25,563 nt of DNA, taken from a virus. Where the stretch lies: the IMG/VR virus record IMGVR_UViG_3300021961_000574, positions 1-25,563 of that record. One strand, written 5' to 3'. Within the stretch, counting starts at the first letter, position 1; each line of letters begins with the position of its first letter. The translations under genes were made by a program, and so were the position numbers. This document shows positions 1 through 6,692 of the stretch, piece after piece. Below the pieces are notes generated by a model. It did not search any database and was not told the origin of the DNA. It saw only the letters and a list, made by a program, of their open reading frames with translations.

Positions 1-1
1 T

Positions 2-448
2 TCTCAGCGTTATGCTGATACAAATCTTTTAAACAAAACTATTCCTCTTCCTGAACTACGTCGACAGGATACAAAGAATCGTCAAAACAGTATCGATGAT
101 ATTCCAGATTATTTGAGACTGACTTTGACCGAAGATATCCGTGTTCATTTTGAGCACTCCCTACGCCTCTACAATCGTCTTCTGGACAAGGGAGTGGCAA
201 AGGAGTGTGCAAGGTTTGTATTGCCTCTAGCAACGCCTACAAGACTCTATATGACTGGCTCTGTGCGTTCTTGGATCCACTACATTGATTTGCGTTCAGC
301 GCACGGTACACAGAAGGAACACATGGAGATTGCTGAACTGGTACGTTGCATTTTTACTTGTCAGTTCCCTGCAGTATCTGAAGCACTTGGTTGGACTCGT
401 GATGGTTGTTCTGAATGTGTAGATGCTCCTTCCATCATTATTGAATAA
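2..448 (+). CDS. thyX: Flavin-dependent thymidylate synthase ThyX (C-terminal part)
   Basis: The reading frame is open from the window edge, so the gene is 5'-truncated here; 148 residues are visible. ThyX makes dTMP from dUMP using FAD and methylene-tetrahydrofolate. The visible part starts with SQRYAD, which matches the SxRY block that follows the RHRxxS signature; the signature itself lies outside the window. Further on it has the conserved C-terminal substrate-binding stretch (RFVLPLATPTRLYMTGSVRS, then the hFxxLR-like IHYIDLRSAHGTQKE and EIAEL). T4 itself uses the unrelated ThyA-type enzyme, whereas cyanomyoviruses carry ThyX, which fits the rest of the window. It lies upstream of phoH in the replication and nucleotide cluster. 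The family call is firm; only the N-terminal portion is missing because the window ends. Confidence 0.93.
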   Translation, partial: SQRYADTNLLNKTIPLPELRRQDTKNRQNSIDDIPDYLRLTLTEDIRVHFEHSLRLYNRLLDKGVAKECARFVLPLATPTRLYMTGSVRSWIHYIDLRSAHGTQKEHMEIAELVRCIFTCQFPAVSEALGWTRDGCSECVDAPSIIIE

Positions 449-451
449 ATA
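444..451 (+). promoter_or_regulatory. Candidate T4-like late promoter box (AATAAATA)
   Basis: AATAAATA matches the NATAAATA late-promoter -10 motif of T4-like cyanophages. It overlaps the thyX stop codon and ends 26 nt before the TTG start of the next gene, the same spacing class (20-26 nt) as the other late boxes in this window. It would transcribe the FmdB-like gene and phoH late in infection. The motif is short and AT-rich, so a chance match is possible. Confidence 0.4.
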
Positions 452-465
452 TCCTTACATACAAT

Positions 466-470
466 GGAGG
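466..470 (+). promoter_or_regulatory. Shine-Dalgarno GGAGG fixing a TTG start
   Basis: GGAGG lies 7 nt before the TTG at 478. There is no in-frame ATG near the front of that gene, so this strong ribosome binding site is what supports the rare start codon. Confidence 0.75.
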
Positions 471-477
471 ACTAATA

Positions 478-726
478 TTGGCAACGTATCCTGTTATTAA
501 TAAATCAACTGGAGAACAAAAAGAAATAGTTCTCAGTGTTCATGATTGGGATCAGTGGAAACAAGATAATCCTGATTGGGATAGGGATTGGTCTGACCCG
601 AGCACCTGCCCTTCTTCTGGAGAACTAGGAGAGGTGTACGATAGACTTAAAAAATCCCACCCAGGATGGAATGATGTTTTACACAAAGCATCAAAAGTTC
701 CAGGATCCACCGTAAAACCAGTCTAA
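478..726 (+). CDS. Small conserved cyanophage protein, FmdB-like without cysteines
   Basis: An 82-aa acidic, tryptophan-rich protein starting at TTG 478 with GGAGG correctly placed. It begins MATYPVINKSTGEQKE, which resembles the front of FmdB-type zinc ribbon proteins with the CxxC pair replaced; only one Cys is present (in STCPS). The middle has repeated W/D segments (HDWDQW, DNPDWDRDW) and the end KVPGSTVKPV. I recognise the style from T4-like cyanophage genomes next to thyX and phoH, but no function is established from the sequence. It is followed 4 nt later by phoH, so the two are likely co-transcribed. The FmdB relation is an inference from the N-terminus only. Confidence 0.75.
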   Translation: MATYPVINKSTGEQKEIVLSVHDWDQWKQDNPDWDRDWSDPSTCPSSGELGEVYDRLKKSHPGWNDVLHKASKVPGSTVKPV

Positions 727-730
727 ACAC

Positions 731-1486
731 ATGGCAAGAAAAAGAAGAACAACTGATCAACCAATTGGCGTTGGTATGACTGCAAAGCAGATGAAGAGAA
801 AGAAGCCAATTAATTTGGATGTGATGAGAGACATTGAACCTCTCACAGACAATCAAAAGGCACTCTTTGAATCATACGAAAAGAACCAGAACATCGTTGC
901 TTATGGATGTGCTGGAACAGGTAAAACATTCATCACTCTTTATAATGCATTGCAAGATGTGCTTGATGAAAGATCGCCATACGAAAAGATTTACATTGTA
1001 AGGTCTCTTGTAGCAACCAGAGAAATTGGTTTCTTACCTGGCGATCATGAAGATAAGTCCTCACTTTACCAGATTCCATATAAGAATATGGTGAAGTATA
1101 TGTTTGAGATGCCAGACGAAGCTTCTTTTGAAATGCTTTATGGCAATCTAAAAACCCAAGGAACAATTAGTTTCTGGAGCACATCATTCATTCGTGGTAC
1201 TACTCTTGACAATGCAATTGTGATCGTGGATGAGTTCCAAAACTTGAATTATCATGAACTTGATAGTATAATTACTCGTATAGGTGAAAACAGTAAGATC
1301 ATGTTCTGCGGTGACGCAACACAATCTGACTTAGTTAAATCTGCCGAGAAGAATGGTATTGCAGACTTCATGAAAGTTCTTCGTATCATGCCTTCAATTG
1401 ATATTATTGAATTTGGAGTAGAGGATATTGTCCGCTCTGGATTGGTGAAAGAATATATTCTTGCGAAAATGGAACTTAATTTATGA
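731..1486 (+). CDS. phoH: PhoH-like P-loop ATPase
   Basis: A 251-aa PhoH-family protein. The Walker A motif GCAGTGKTF is at residues 59-67, the Walker B VIVDEFQN at about 164-171, and the sensor-like CGDATQ at 193-198, all typical of the PhoH helicase-like core. PhoH is one of the most common cyanophage genes. It was named for phosphate-starvation induction in E. coli, but its role in phage is unresolved (RNA handling or nucleotide metabolism have been suggested). The basic N-terminus (MARKRR) is phage-typical. The start ATG lies 4 nt after the upstream stop, and the stop overlaps the next gene by 4 nt (ATGA), so translation is probably coupled with the nuclease gene. Confidence 0.93.
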   Translation: MARKRRTTDQPIGVGMTAKQMKRKKPINLDVMRDIEPLTDNQKALFESYEKNQNIVAYGCAGTGKTFITLYNALQDVLDERSPYEKIYIVRSLVATREIGFLPGDHEDKSSLYQIPYKNMVKYMFEMPDEASFEMLYGNLKTQGTISFWSTSFIRGTTLDNAIVIVDEFQNLNYHELDSIITRIGENSKIMFCGDATQSDLVKSAEKNGIADFMKVLRIMPSIDIIEFGVEDIVRSGLVKEYILAKMELNL

Positions 1487-2163
1487 CCTTTATTCATCAT
1501 AATTACTTAGGTGATGTTGAATTAGAAAAGAAAGAACAAAATGGCATCCGTCTCTACAATCTTCCTAGTGGAGACTGGGTGCCTTCTATCACATCAGTTA
1601 CTTCTTTCTACAATCGTCAAATCTTTGCAAAATGGCGTGAGCGTGTTGGTCTAGAAGAAGCAAACCGCATCACAAAAAAAGCAACAGCAAGAGGAACTGA
1701 CTTTCACCAAGTCTGTCAGGACTACCTTGAAAATAAAGAACTAAACTGGGATGATTACCAACCCCTGACAAAGTTTATGTTTTATCATATCAAACCAGAA
1801 CTTGATAAGATAAATAATATTCATGCAATTGAGAGAACCCTTTATTCTGAATATCTTGGTCTCGCTGGAAGAGTAGATTGCATTGCCGAATACGAAGGTG
1901 AACTTGCGGTCATTGACTTTAAAACATCAACAAAGATCAAACCTGAAAAATGGATTGAAAATTACTTTGTTCAAGAAATGTTTTATGCTTCTGCATATTA
2001 TGAGATGACCGAAATTCCTATCAAAAAGTTAATTACTTTAATGGTTACTCCTGAGGGAGAAGTCAAAGTATTTGACAAAAGGAACAAAGGAGACTATATT
2101 AAGTTATTAGTTCGCTACATTAAAGAATTTGTACATCACAATATTGGGTCAGATGGAGAATGA
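1483..2163 (+). CDS. PD-(D/E)XK nuclease, RecB/MGME1-like exonuclease
   Basis: A 226-aa protein with the PD-(D/E)XK nuclease core. ARGTDFHQVCQDYL (about residues 69-82) corresponds to the N-terminal GTxxH motif. GRVDC supplies the metal-binding Asp and AVIDFKTS supplies the D-x-K catalytic pair. A Gln/Tyr motif follows (VQEMFYASAYYE), as in RecB-like and MGME1/Cas4-like exonucleases. This family degrades DNA ends, and in cyanophages is usually annotated simply as exonuclease. It may process recombination intermediates or degrade host DNA. The start ATG overlaps the phoH stop (ATGA), and the last codons overlap gene 33. The family is firm; the substrate is unknown. Confidence 0.85.
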   Translation: MTFIHHNYLGDVELEKKEQNGIRLYNLPSGDWVPSITSVTSFYNRQIFAKWRERVGLEEANRITKKATARGTDFHQVCQDYLENKELNWDDYQPLTKFMFYHIKPELDKINNIHAIERTLYSEYLGLAGRVDCIAEYEGELAVIDFKTSTKIKPEKWIENYFVQEMFYASAYYEMTEIPIKKLITLMVTPEGEVKVFDKRNKGDYIKLLVRYIKEFVHHNIGSDGE

Positions 2164-2410
2164 ATTAGAGAAAGCACTAGAAAATAAGTTCTTTTGTCCA
2201 TCAACATTTGCAAAAGAAATTGAAAGTCTTGTTCACACAAACGATGACATGAACTATATTGATGCGATCATTCATTTTTGTGAATTGAATAACATCGATG
2301 TTGAATCTGTGCCTAAACTAATTTCAAAACCACTGAAAGAAAAACTAAAATATGAAGCAATGGAACTTAATTTTCTAAAGAGGAGCTCCAGAGCAAAACT
2401 ACCCCTTTGA
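2153..2410 (+). CDS. 33: gp33 late promoter transcription co-activator
   Basis: An 85-aa protein. In T4, gp33 links host RNA polymerase (beta flap) to the sliding clamp gp45 and works with the late sigma factor gp55 to activate late promoters. The identification rests on size, on the order gene 33 then 59 then 32 (as in T4), and on resemblance to cyanophage gp33 proteins (ENELEKALENKFFCPSTFA near the front, a helical middle, then MELNFLKRSS). I chose the ATG at 2153, which overlaps the upstream nuclease stop; upstream TTG codons are in frame but would only add residues inside the nuclease gene. No strong ribosome site is visible, so translational coupling is likely. The NATAAATA boxes found elsewhere in the window are its expected targets. 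Confidence 0.8.
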   Translation: MENELEKALENKFFCPSTFAKEIESLVHTNDDMNYIDAIIHFCELNNIDVESVPKLISKPLKEKLKYEAMELNFLKRSSRAKLPL

Positions 2411-2413
2411 TGA

Positions 2414-3010
2414 ATGATGCCAGTTGATGCCTATCGTTGTTATCTGTCTTTGAAAAATCACTTCACCAAAGACAGTTATGATTACCACAAATACTGTGGT
2501 AAAAGTCGCGCTACAGTTCAATCTTTTTATAAACGTAAAGATCGCTTCTGGTTTGAAAAAGTTTCTAGGCAAAAAACAGATCAAGAAATAGTAGAGTTTT
2601 TTGTTTCCAATTTCATTAGTTGTACTGATCCAAGTAAATTGTGGATCGGTGAAATGATGAGAGAGGGTGATGATAGGTATGAGCAATGGAAGAAAAGGAA
2701 TCAATCATTGTCATACGTTTTCAAGGAAGAATCTGAAAAGTTATTTGAAAATAAAAAACTTGAAGAGGTATTTGATTGTAAAAAAGGTCATCCGCCTATT
2801 CTTAAAAATTTCCTGAGCGGGAATATTAGTATAGAAACCCTAGTCATATACGATAGAATTTTCCTGTTCGGGAATAAATTTGATAAGAGACTCAAAGACC
2901 CAGTGTGGGAAACCGTCAGTATGAAAATGAAAAAATATTCTCCGTTTCTAAATATTGATGTACTCCGTTATCGTAAAATTTTGAAGGAAATTATTTTGGG
3001 GGACTCATGA
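2414..3010 (+). CDS. 59: gp59 loader of the replicative helicase
   Basis: A 198-aa protein matching T4 gp59 (217 aa), which loads gp41 helicase onto gp32-covered forks and recombination intermediates. Recognisable segments are the N-terminal PVDAYRCYLSLKNHF with SYDYHKYCGK, the central FFVSNFISC and LWIGE, and the C-terminal helical half with hydrophobic and basic residues. Tandem ATGs lie at 2414 and 2417; either could be the start, 3 or 6 nt after the gene 33 stop. The downstream gene overlaps its stop by 4 nt. The position between 33 and 32 is the T4 order and supports the call. Confidence 0.9.
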   Translation: MMPVDAYRCYLSLKNHFTKDSYDYHKYCGKSRATVQSFYKRKDRFWFEKVSRQKTDQEIVEFFVSNFISCTDPSKLWIGEMMREGDDRYEQWKKRNQSLSYVFKEESEKLFENKKLEEVFDCKKGHPPILKNFLSGNISIETLVIYDRIFLFGNKFDKRLKDPVWETVSMKMKKYSPFLNIDVLRYRKILKEIILGDS

Positions 3011-3351
3011 GTTTTTTTAATTCTGAAGTTGTCCGTGCAGAGATGACTGAAATTAGCGAACTACAAGAAGAAGTTTACCAAAACGTCTTCAAGTTTCCTA
3101 CAATGAGTAGGGAAGAAAAGTTATATCATGTCAGTGTTCTCGAAAAACTTCTTGATAAACAAAAAATTCTGTATACCAGATTGAGTTTATCTGATGATCC
3201 TGAAGCAATTAAAATGAAAGAACGAATTGCAGAATCAGCATCTATGATGGGTCTTCCATCTGGTGTTGATATGAATGTCATTTTCTCAAACATGTCCAAA
3301 ATGCTTGAGGTGATGAAGGAACAGATTGACAAGACAGGTTCAGACCTGTAG
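3007..3351 (+). CDS. DUF1825-like conserved protein between 59 and 32
   Basis: A 114-aa, mostly helical, acidic protein. Its front, MSFFNSEVVRAEM, resembles the MxFFDSExVQxE start of the cyanobacterial DUF1825 family, and the segment LLDKQKILYTRLSLSDDPEA fits the same family. Cyanobacterial genomes carry this family, so a host-derived or shared cyanobacterial origin is plausible; its function is unknown. The ATG overlaps the gp59 stop (ATGA). Its stop codon lies inside the hairpin of the candidate gene 32 leader pseudoknot, so translation through this gene should melt that structure. I am fairly sure it is a gene and less sure of the family. Confidence 0.8.
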   Translation: MSFFNSEVVRAEMTEISELQEEVYQNVFKFPTMSREEKLYHVSVLEKLLDKQKILYTRLSLSDDPEAIKMKERIAESASMMGLPSGVDMNVIFSNMSKMLEVMKEQIDKTGSDL

Positions 3352-3361
3352 AATAACTGAG
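3334..3361 (+). promoter_or_regulatory. Candidate gene 32 autoregulatory pseudoknot
   Basis: ACAGGT (3334-3339) pairs with ACCTGT (3344-3349), leaving the loop TCAG (3340-3343). That loop is perfectly complementary to CTGA at 3357-3360, with a possible extra T39-G61 wobble. The connecting loop is 7 nt and A-rich (3350-3356). This is an H-type pseudoknot ending 40 nt before the gene 32 ATG. With a 5-bp first stem, loop 1 is one nt, as in the T4 gene 32 element. In T4 such a pseudoknot nucleates cooperative gp32 binding across an unstructured leader and shuts off translation. Here the leader 3361-3400 is A/C-rich with no obvious stem. Confidence 0.6.
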
Positions 3362-3400
3362 TACACAAAAGCCAAATCCGTACAAATCCGAGGTAATCTA

Positions 3401-4339
3401 ATGTCTTTTAAAGATCTCAAAAAGCAATCTTCTCTTGGTTCTCTTACCGCTAAACTAGTCAAAGAGGTTGAGAAGATGAGTACAACTTCTGGAGGTGCTG
3501 ATGAGCGTCTCTGGAAACCTGAAATGGACAAGACTGGTAATGGTTTTGCAGTTGTCCGTTTCCTACCTGCACCAGAAGGTGAGGAACTCCCTTGGGCAAA
3601 GATGTATTCCCATGCGTTCCAAGGTCCTGGTGGTTGGTATATTGAGAACTCATTGACCACAGTTGGTCAAAAAGATCCTGTCTCCGAGTACAACCGTGAA
3701 CTCTGGAACAGTGGTCATGATACTGATAAGGATACTGTCCGCAAGCAGAAGCGTAAACTGTCCTATTACAGCAACATTTATGTTGTAAAAGATCCTGCTA
3801 ATCCTGCAAACGAAGGTAAAGTCTTCCTGTTCAAATACGGCAAGAAGATCTTTGACAAGATCATGGAAGCAATGCAACCTGAGTTTGAGGATGAAACTCC
3901 TATCAATCCTTTTGACTTCTGGCAGGGTGCTAATTTCAAAATCAAAATCGTAAAGAAAGATGGTTATTGGAATTACGACAAGTCAGAATTTGGAACAGTT
4001 GAACCACTACTGGATGATGACGATGCTTTGGAAGCCCTCTGGAAGAAAGAGTATTCGTTGACTGCAATTACTGCTCCAGATCAATTCAAGTCTTATGAGG
4101 AACTTGATAAGCGACTCAAGTATGTTCTTGGACAGAAAGGTTCTACTCGCTCTACCTTTGTAGAAGAGGAAACCGAGTATGATAACTATTCCGAAAACAG
4201 TGTTGAAAGTACTGTTACAAAAGAACTGGAAGAGTCTTATGCTCGTGCCAAGTCTCCCTCACTCCCTGTTGTCAACAAGGAATCTGATGAAGATGAAGAA
4301 GATGCACTTGCATACTTCCAACGTCTTGCTGAAGAGTGA
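3401..4339 (+). CDS. 32: gp32 single-stranded DNA-binding protein
   Basis: A 312-aa homologue of T4 gp32 (301 aa), which coats ssDNA and organises replication, recombination and repair. The N-terminus carries a basic/hydroxyl LAST-like element (KKQSS, residues 7-11) for cooperativity. The OB-fold core is clear: FAVVRFLPAPEGE, YSHAFQGPGGWYIEN, KRKLSYYSNIYVVKDPANP and GKVFLFKYGKKIFDKI. The C-terminus ends in an acidic tail (ESDEDEEDALAYF), which in T4 recruits partner proteins. No Cys is present anywhere. By alignment the T4 zinc ligands H64, C77, C87 and C90 correspond to H71, S84, D92 and S95, so the zinc site is lost. I chose ATG 3401 because upstream in-frame codons overlap the previous gene and the mature N-terminal motif starts here. 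A terminator follows, inside gp53. Confidence 0.96.
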   Translation: MSFKDLKKQSSLGSLTAKLVKEVEKMSTTSGGADERLWKPEMDKTGNGFAVVRFLPAPEGEELPWAKMYSHAFQGPGGWYIENSLTTVGQKDPVSEYNRELWNSGHDTDKDTVRKQKRKLSYYSNIYVVKDPANPANEGKVFLFKYGKKIFDKIMEAMQPEFEDETPINPFDFWQGANFKIKIVKKDGYWNYDKSEFGTVEPLLDDDDALEALWKKEYSLTAITAPDQFKSYEELDKRLKYVLGQKGSTRSTFVEEETEYDNYSENSVESTVTKELEESYARAKSPSLPVVNKESDEDEEDALAYFQRLAEE

Positions 4340-5005
4340 TTATTGATAGAGTCTGATATTATCAGTTCTTCTTACGGTTCTACTTACATAGGAAGTAGAA
4401 CCTTTTTTGTATGCCATAATATCTTCAATGTCATCTAGAATAATATTGAGATATTCATTTCTAAGAACGAATATATTTCTTTTATCAGTCTCTTTCTCTT
4501 CTTCATAAGCAAAGTTAGTTACTTCTCTTACAATATCTCTTCTCTCAACATACTCTCTCAAGAAAGGATCATAGTAACTAGCGGTGTAATCTGATGGAAC
4601 ATACAGTCCTTTAGGAATCATAATTTGTCCTTCAGAATTTTTCACTTCTAATGTTTCATAATGATGTGTCTGCAAGAATGCTTCTTCTGTTCCGTATCTT
4701 TCTAGAAGAAAATTATAAAAAGTTTGTTGAGTCATCGGCCATTCTGATTGCACGTTAATAATGTTATTTGCAATTAAGATTAACCAATCAAGTGTTTCAT
4801 CTCCATATTGTTCGTATGCAACATTATCAGGTCTATCATCTCCCTTGATTTGATATCTTGTGAAGAAAATTAAATTTGAGAAAATGTCTTCACGAATTGT
4901 TGCTCTCTTGAATAGATTTTTTAATCTCACATAGTCAGATATGCGAGCATCATTCTCTCTACTTGGATATTCAATTTCTGGTAGTTGTCTGAAATAAGCT
5001 GGCAT
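4340..5005 (-). CDS. 53: gp53 baseplate wedge protein
   Basis: A 221-aa baseplate wedge subunit. In T4, gp53 clamps neighbouring wedges around the hub to close the sixfold baseplate. The sequence shows the family's N-terminal YFRQLPEIEYPSR and the middle LDWLILIANNIINVQSEWP with the block FLLERYGTEE, which contains a LysM-like stretch. The C-terminal part includes RNIFVLRNEYLNIILDDIEDIM. It is the last gene of a minus-strand group (4, 145-aa protein, 48, 53). Its stop codon directly abuts the gp32 stop with no spacer. The final residues (KKGSTSYVSRT) are encoded by the arms of the terminator hairpin that serves the opposite strand. Confidence 0.92.
   Translation of the reverse strand: MPAYFRQLPEIEYPSRENDARISDYVRLKNLFKRATIREDIFSNLIFFTRYQIKGDDRPDNVAYEQYGDETLDWLILIANNIINVQSEWPMTQQTFYNFLLERYGTEEAFLQTHHYETLEVKNSEGQIMIPKGLYVPSDYTASYYDPFLREYVERRDIVREVTNFAYEEEKETDKRNIFVLRNEYLNIILDDIEDIMAYKKGSTSYVSRTVRRTDNIRLYQ
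4376..4408 (+). terminator. Strong intrinsic terminator for the gene 32 operon
   Basis: A perfect 10-bp stem, GGTTCTACTT (4376-4385) with AAGTAGAACC (4393-4402), a 7-nt loop and six T residues (4403-4408). The U-tract is only correctly placed for plus-strand transcription. It starts 37 nt after the gp32 stop and lies entirely inside the 3' end of gene 53 on the minus strand. Confidence 0.9.
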
Positions 5006-5006
5006 T

Positions 5007-6239
5007 TTAGTAACCTATGTCGTCGTCTGAATTGATTTCTCTATAATCCGCTGCATAAACAGGTTCAATCTCGTTAAATCTCAATGTCATTTGATAGCAA
5101 GTCATTGGATAACCCTTTTGCTCATCATCAAACGTCATGTAAGAACCGTCTGGTGTGTAATCAACATCACAACCAATTAAGGCACAAGTTTTAATTCTAG
5201 GTAATGATTTATGAGCACTATTATCATTTCCAGATTGAAACTGAATATTGAAAACATTGGGAGATTTTAAGAAAATATCTTGATCAGTTGTTTGAACTGC
5301 CATTCCCTCTTTGAAAAATCTTATAATTCTTTTTACTTGCTCAGCCTCTAAACTACTTCTTGGTGCCATTCTAAAACTAAATGTAAATGGTCTTAGTGAT
5401 GGTCCATTGAATAGAAGTTCTACGTTTGGATTAGCAACAACTCCACCAACTCTTGATAATAAACCTTGAGCACCTGCTGCTTCTTGTGCAAGATATAATT
5501 GCAGAGCATCCCTATTTGCAGATGTTTTTGCAAAATCTTTAAGATTTTTCATTGCGTCTCCTGCTAGTTTTGATAGCATTTGAGACACATCGCCTTCAGA
5601 TCTCATACCTTTCAATGCAAGAGATGCGAGCATAGACTGCATTGGAGTCATTGTTGCACTACTCCAGTCTGCACTATTTGAATCACTTATTTGATTTGGG
5701 ACAGCTAAGTAAACTTCACCTAAAGGTGTTCCAGTTGTCCTTCTACTAAATCCACCTAAAGATGTAGAGGCACTAGGTGTTAAGTTTCTAGTTCCTGCAG
5801 TTCTCATTTCAAATTTAATTCTATCCTGCTTAGTTGTAGCTAAACTTTGTGGATAGTATGATGTTGGATAACTATTTCTTGCTACATTATTTCTTCCACC
5901 ATTTTGTGACCGGTTTGTTTGGGGTATTGATCCTAGAATAGCTGATCCAGAGGCAGTCCCTTGAGTAACTGCTTGTTGCGTGGTTCTAAGTTGAGCATTG
6001 TTTATTTGAGTACGAAAGTCATTTTCAACTCTGCTTCTTGTTCCTGCAGTAGTTCCTGTTGACTCCAAAACAGTCGTTTGATCTGTTGTGCTGTTATATT
6101 GAACCATTCTGCCAGAAGATGGGTGATACCACACTGTTACAGCAGGATCACTTGCTACTCCTCTACCTCTTAGTCCTTCCCAATCATTTAAAGTACTACT
6201 TGGTACTCCATAGTTTGGATCTCTTGGATCAAATGACAT
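5007..6239 (-). CDS. 48: gp48 baseplate tail tube cap protein
   Basis: A 410-aa protein related to T4 gp48 (364 aa), which sits on top of the baseplate hub and starts the tail tube together with gp54. The conserved part is the C-terminal half, with the tail-tube-like segment LLFNGPSLRPFTFSFRMAPR, then EAEQVKRIIRFFKEGMAV and FNIQFQSGN. The N-terminal 170 residues are Ser/Thr/Gln-rich and low in complexity (TTDQTTVLESTGTTAGTRS). It starts with ATG at 6239; gp53 follows after 1 nt. A late promoter box lies just upstream, in the end of the preceding gene. Neighbouring gp53 and the length support the call. Confidence 0.88.
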   Translation of the reverse strand: MSFDPRDPNYGVPSSTLNDWEGLRGRGVASDPAVTVWYHPSSGRMVQYNSTTDQTTVLESTGTTAGTRSRVENDFRTQINNAQLRTTQQAVTQGTASGSAILGSIPQTNRSQNGGRNNVARNSYPTSYYPQSLATTKQDRIKFEMRTAGTRNLTPSASTSLGGFSRRTTGTPLGEVYLAVPNQISDSNSADWSSATMTPMQSMLASLALKGMRSEGDVSQMLSKLAGDAMKNLKDFAKTSANRDALQLYLAQEAAGAQGLLSRVGGVVANPNVELLFNGPSLRPFTFSFRMAPRSSLEAEQVKRIIRFFKEGMAVQTTDQDIFLKSPNVFNIQFQSGNDNSAHKSLPRIKTCALIGCDVDYTPDGSYMTFDDEQKGYPMTCYQMTLRFNEIEPVYAADYREINSDDDIGY

Positions 6240-6254
6240 TCTACCGGATAGTTT

Positions 6255-6692
6255 TTATCTATTTATTATGAACTTTGAATAATTTATACCTTTCATAAAC
6301 TCAATCTCATCTTTATAAATCACATGCAACTTGCCTGGTATTTCTTCCCAAGTATAATTTCTGATACATTGACTTGGGTTGACATCTTGCCAGTGAAAGT
6401 TTAGACCACGAAATCCCCATCTGAATATTTCTAAAACAGCAACTAGTGGGTGTTGATCGTAAGTTATGTTTGGTGTTTTTGCATTAAAAATATATGTGTA
6501 ATAATTTCCAACATCAGGTACTACTTCACTTTCTTTAAGAACATCCATAAGTTCTATCATAATTTCTTCAGGATCTGTTAGACCACGAATTGCTCTTTGG
6601 ATAATACTTGATCTAGAACCACCAACTCTTTTTTCAGGTTCTTCATCAAATCCCTGTTTAATTAACCAACTAGAACTTTCGTTTTCCTGCAT
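6255..6692 (-). CDS. Unassigned conserved cyanophage protein (145 aa)
   Basis: A 145-aa protein that I do not recognise from T4. It has an acidic/polar N-terminus (ESSSWLIKQGFDEEPEKR) and a charged helix (LTDPEEIMIELMDVLKESE). The compact C-terminal half contains YTYIFNAKTPNITYDQHPLV, GFRGLNFHW and LHVIYKDEIEFM. I chose the ATG at 6692, in the TGATG overlap with the gp4 stop and preceded by AGGA; a GTG one codon earlier would give a 4-nt overlap. Its position between head completion gp4 and the baseplate proteins 48/53, all on the same strand, suggests a virion assembly role, but no specific function can be given. Confidence 0.8.
   Translation of the reverse strand: MQENESSSWLIKQGFDEEPEKRVGGSRSSIIQRAIRGLTDPEEIMIELMDVLKESEVVPDVGNYYTYIFNAKTPNITYDQHPLVAVLEIFRWGFRGLNFHWQDVNPSQCIRNYTWEEIPGKLHVIYKDEIEFMKGINYSKFIINR
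6260..6267 (-). promoter_or_regulatory. Candidate late promoter box for gene 48
   Basis: On the minus strand this reads AATAAATA, a NATAAATA late box. It ends 20 nt before the gp48 start (6239), inside the last codons of the 145-aa gene. The spacing matches the other boxes in the window. Confidence 0.5.

Noticed and set aside
1809-1816. GATAAATA late-promoter-like box in the nuclease gene
   Set aside because: It lies more than 300 nt before the next start, inside a coding region, and does not have the 20-26 nt spacing seen for the other boxes.
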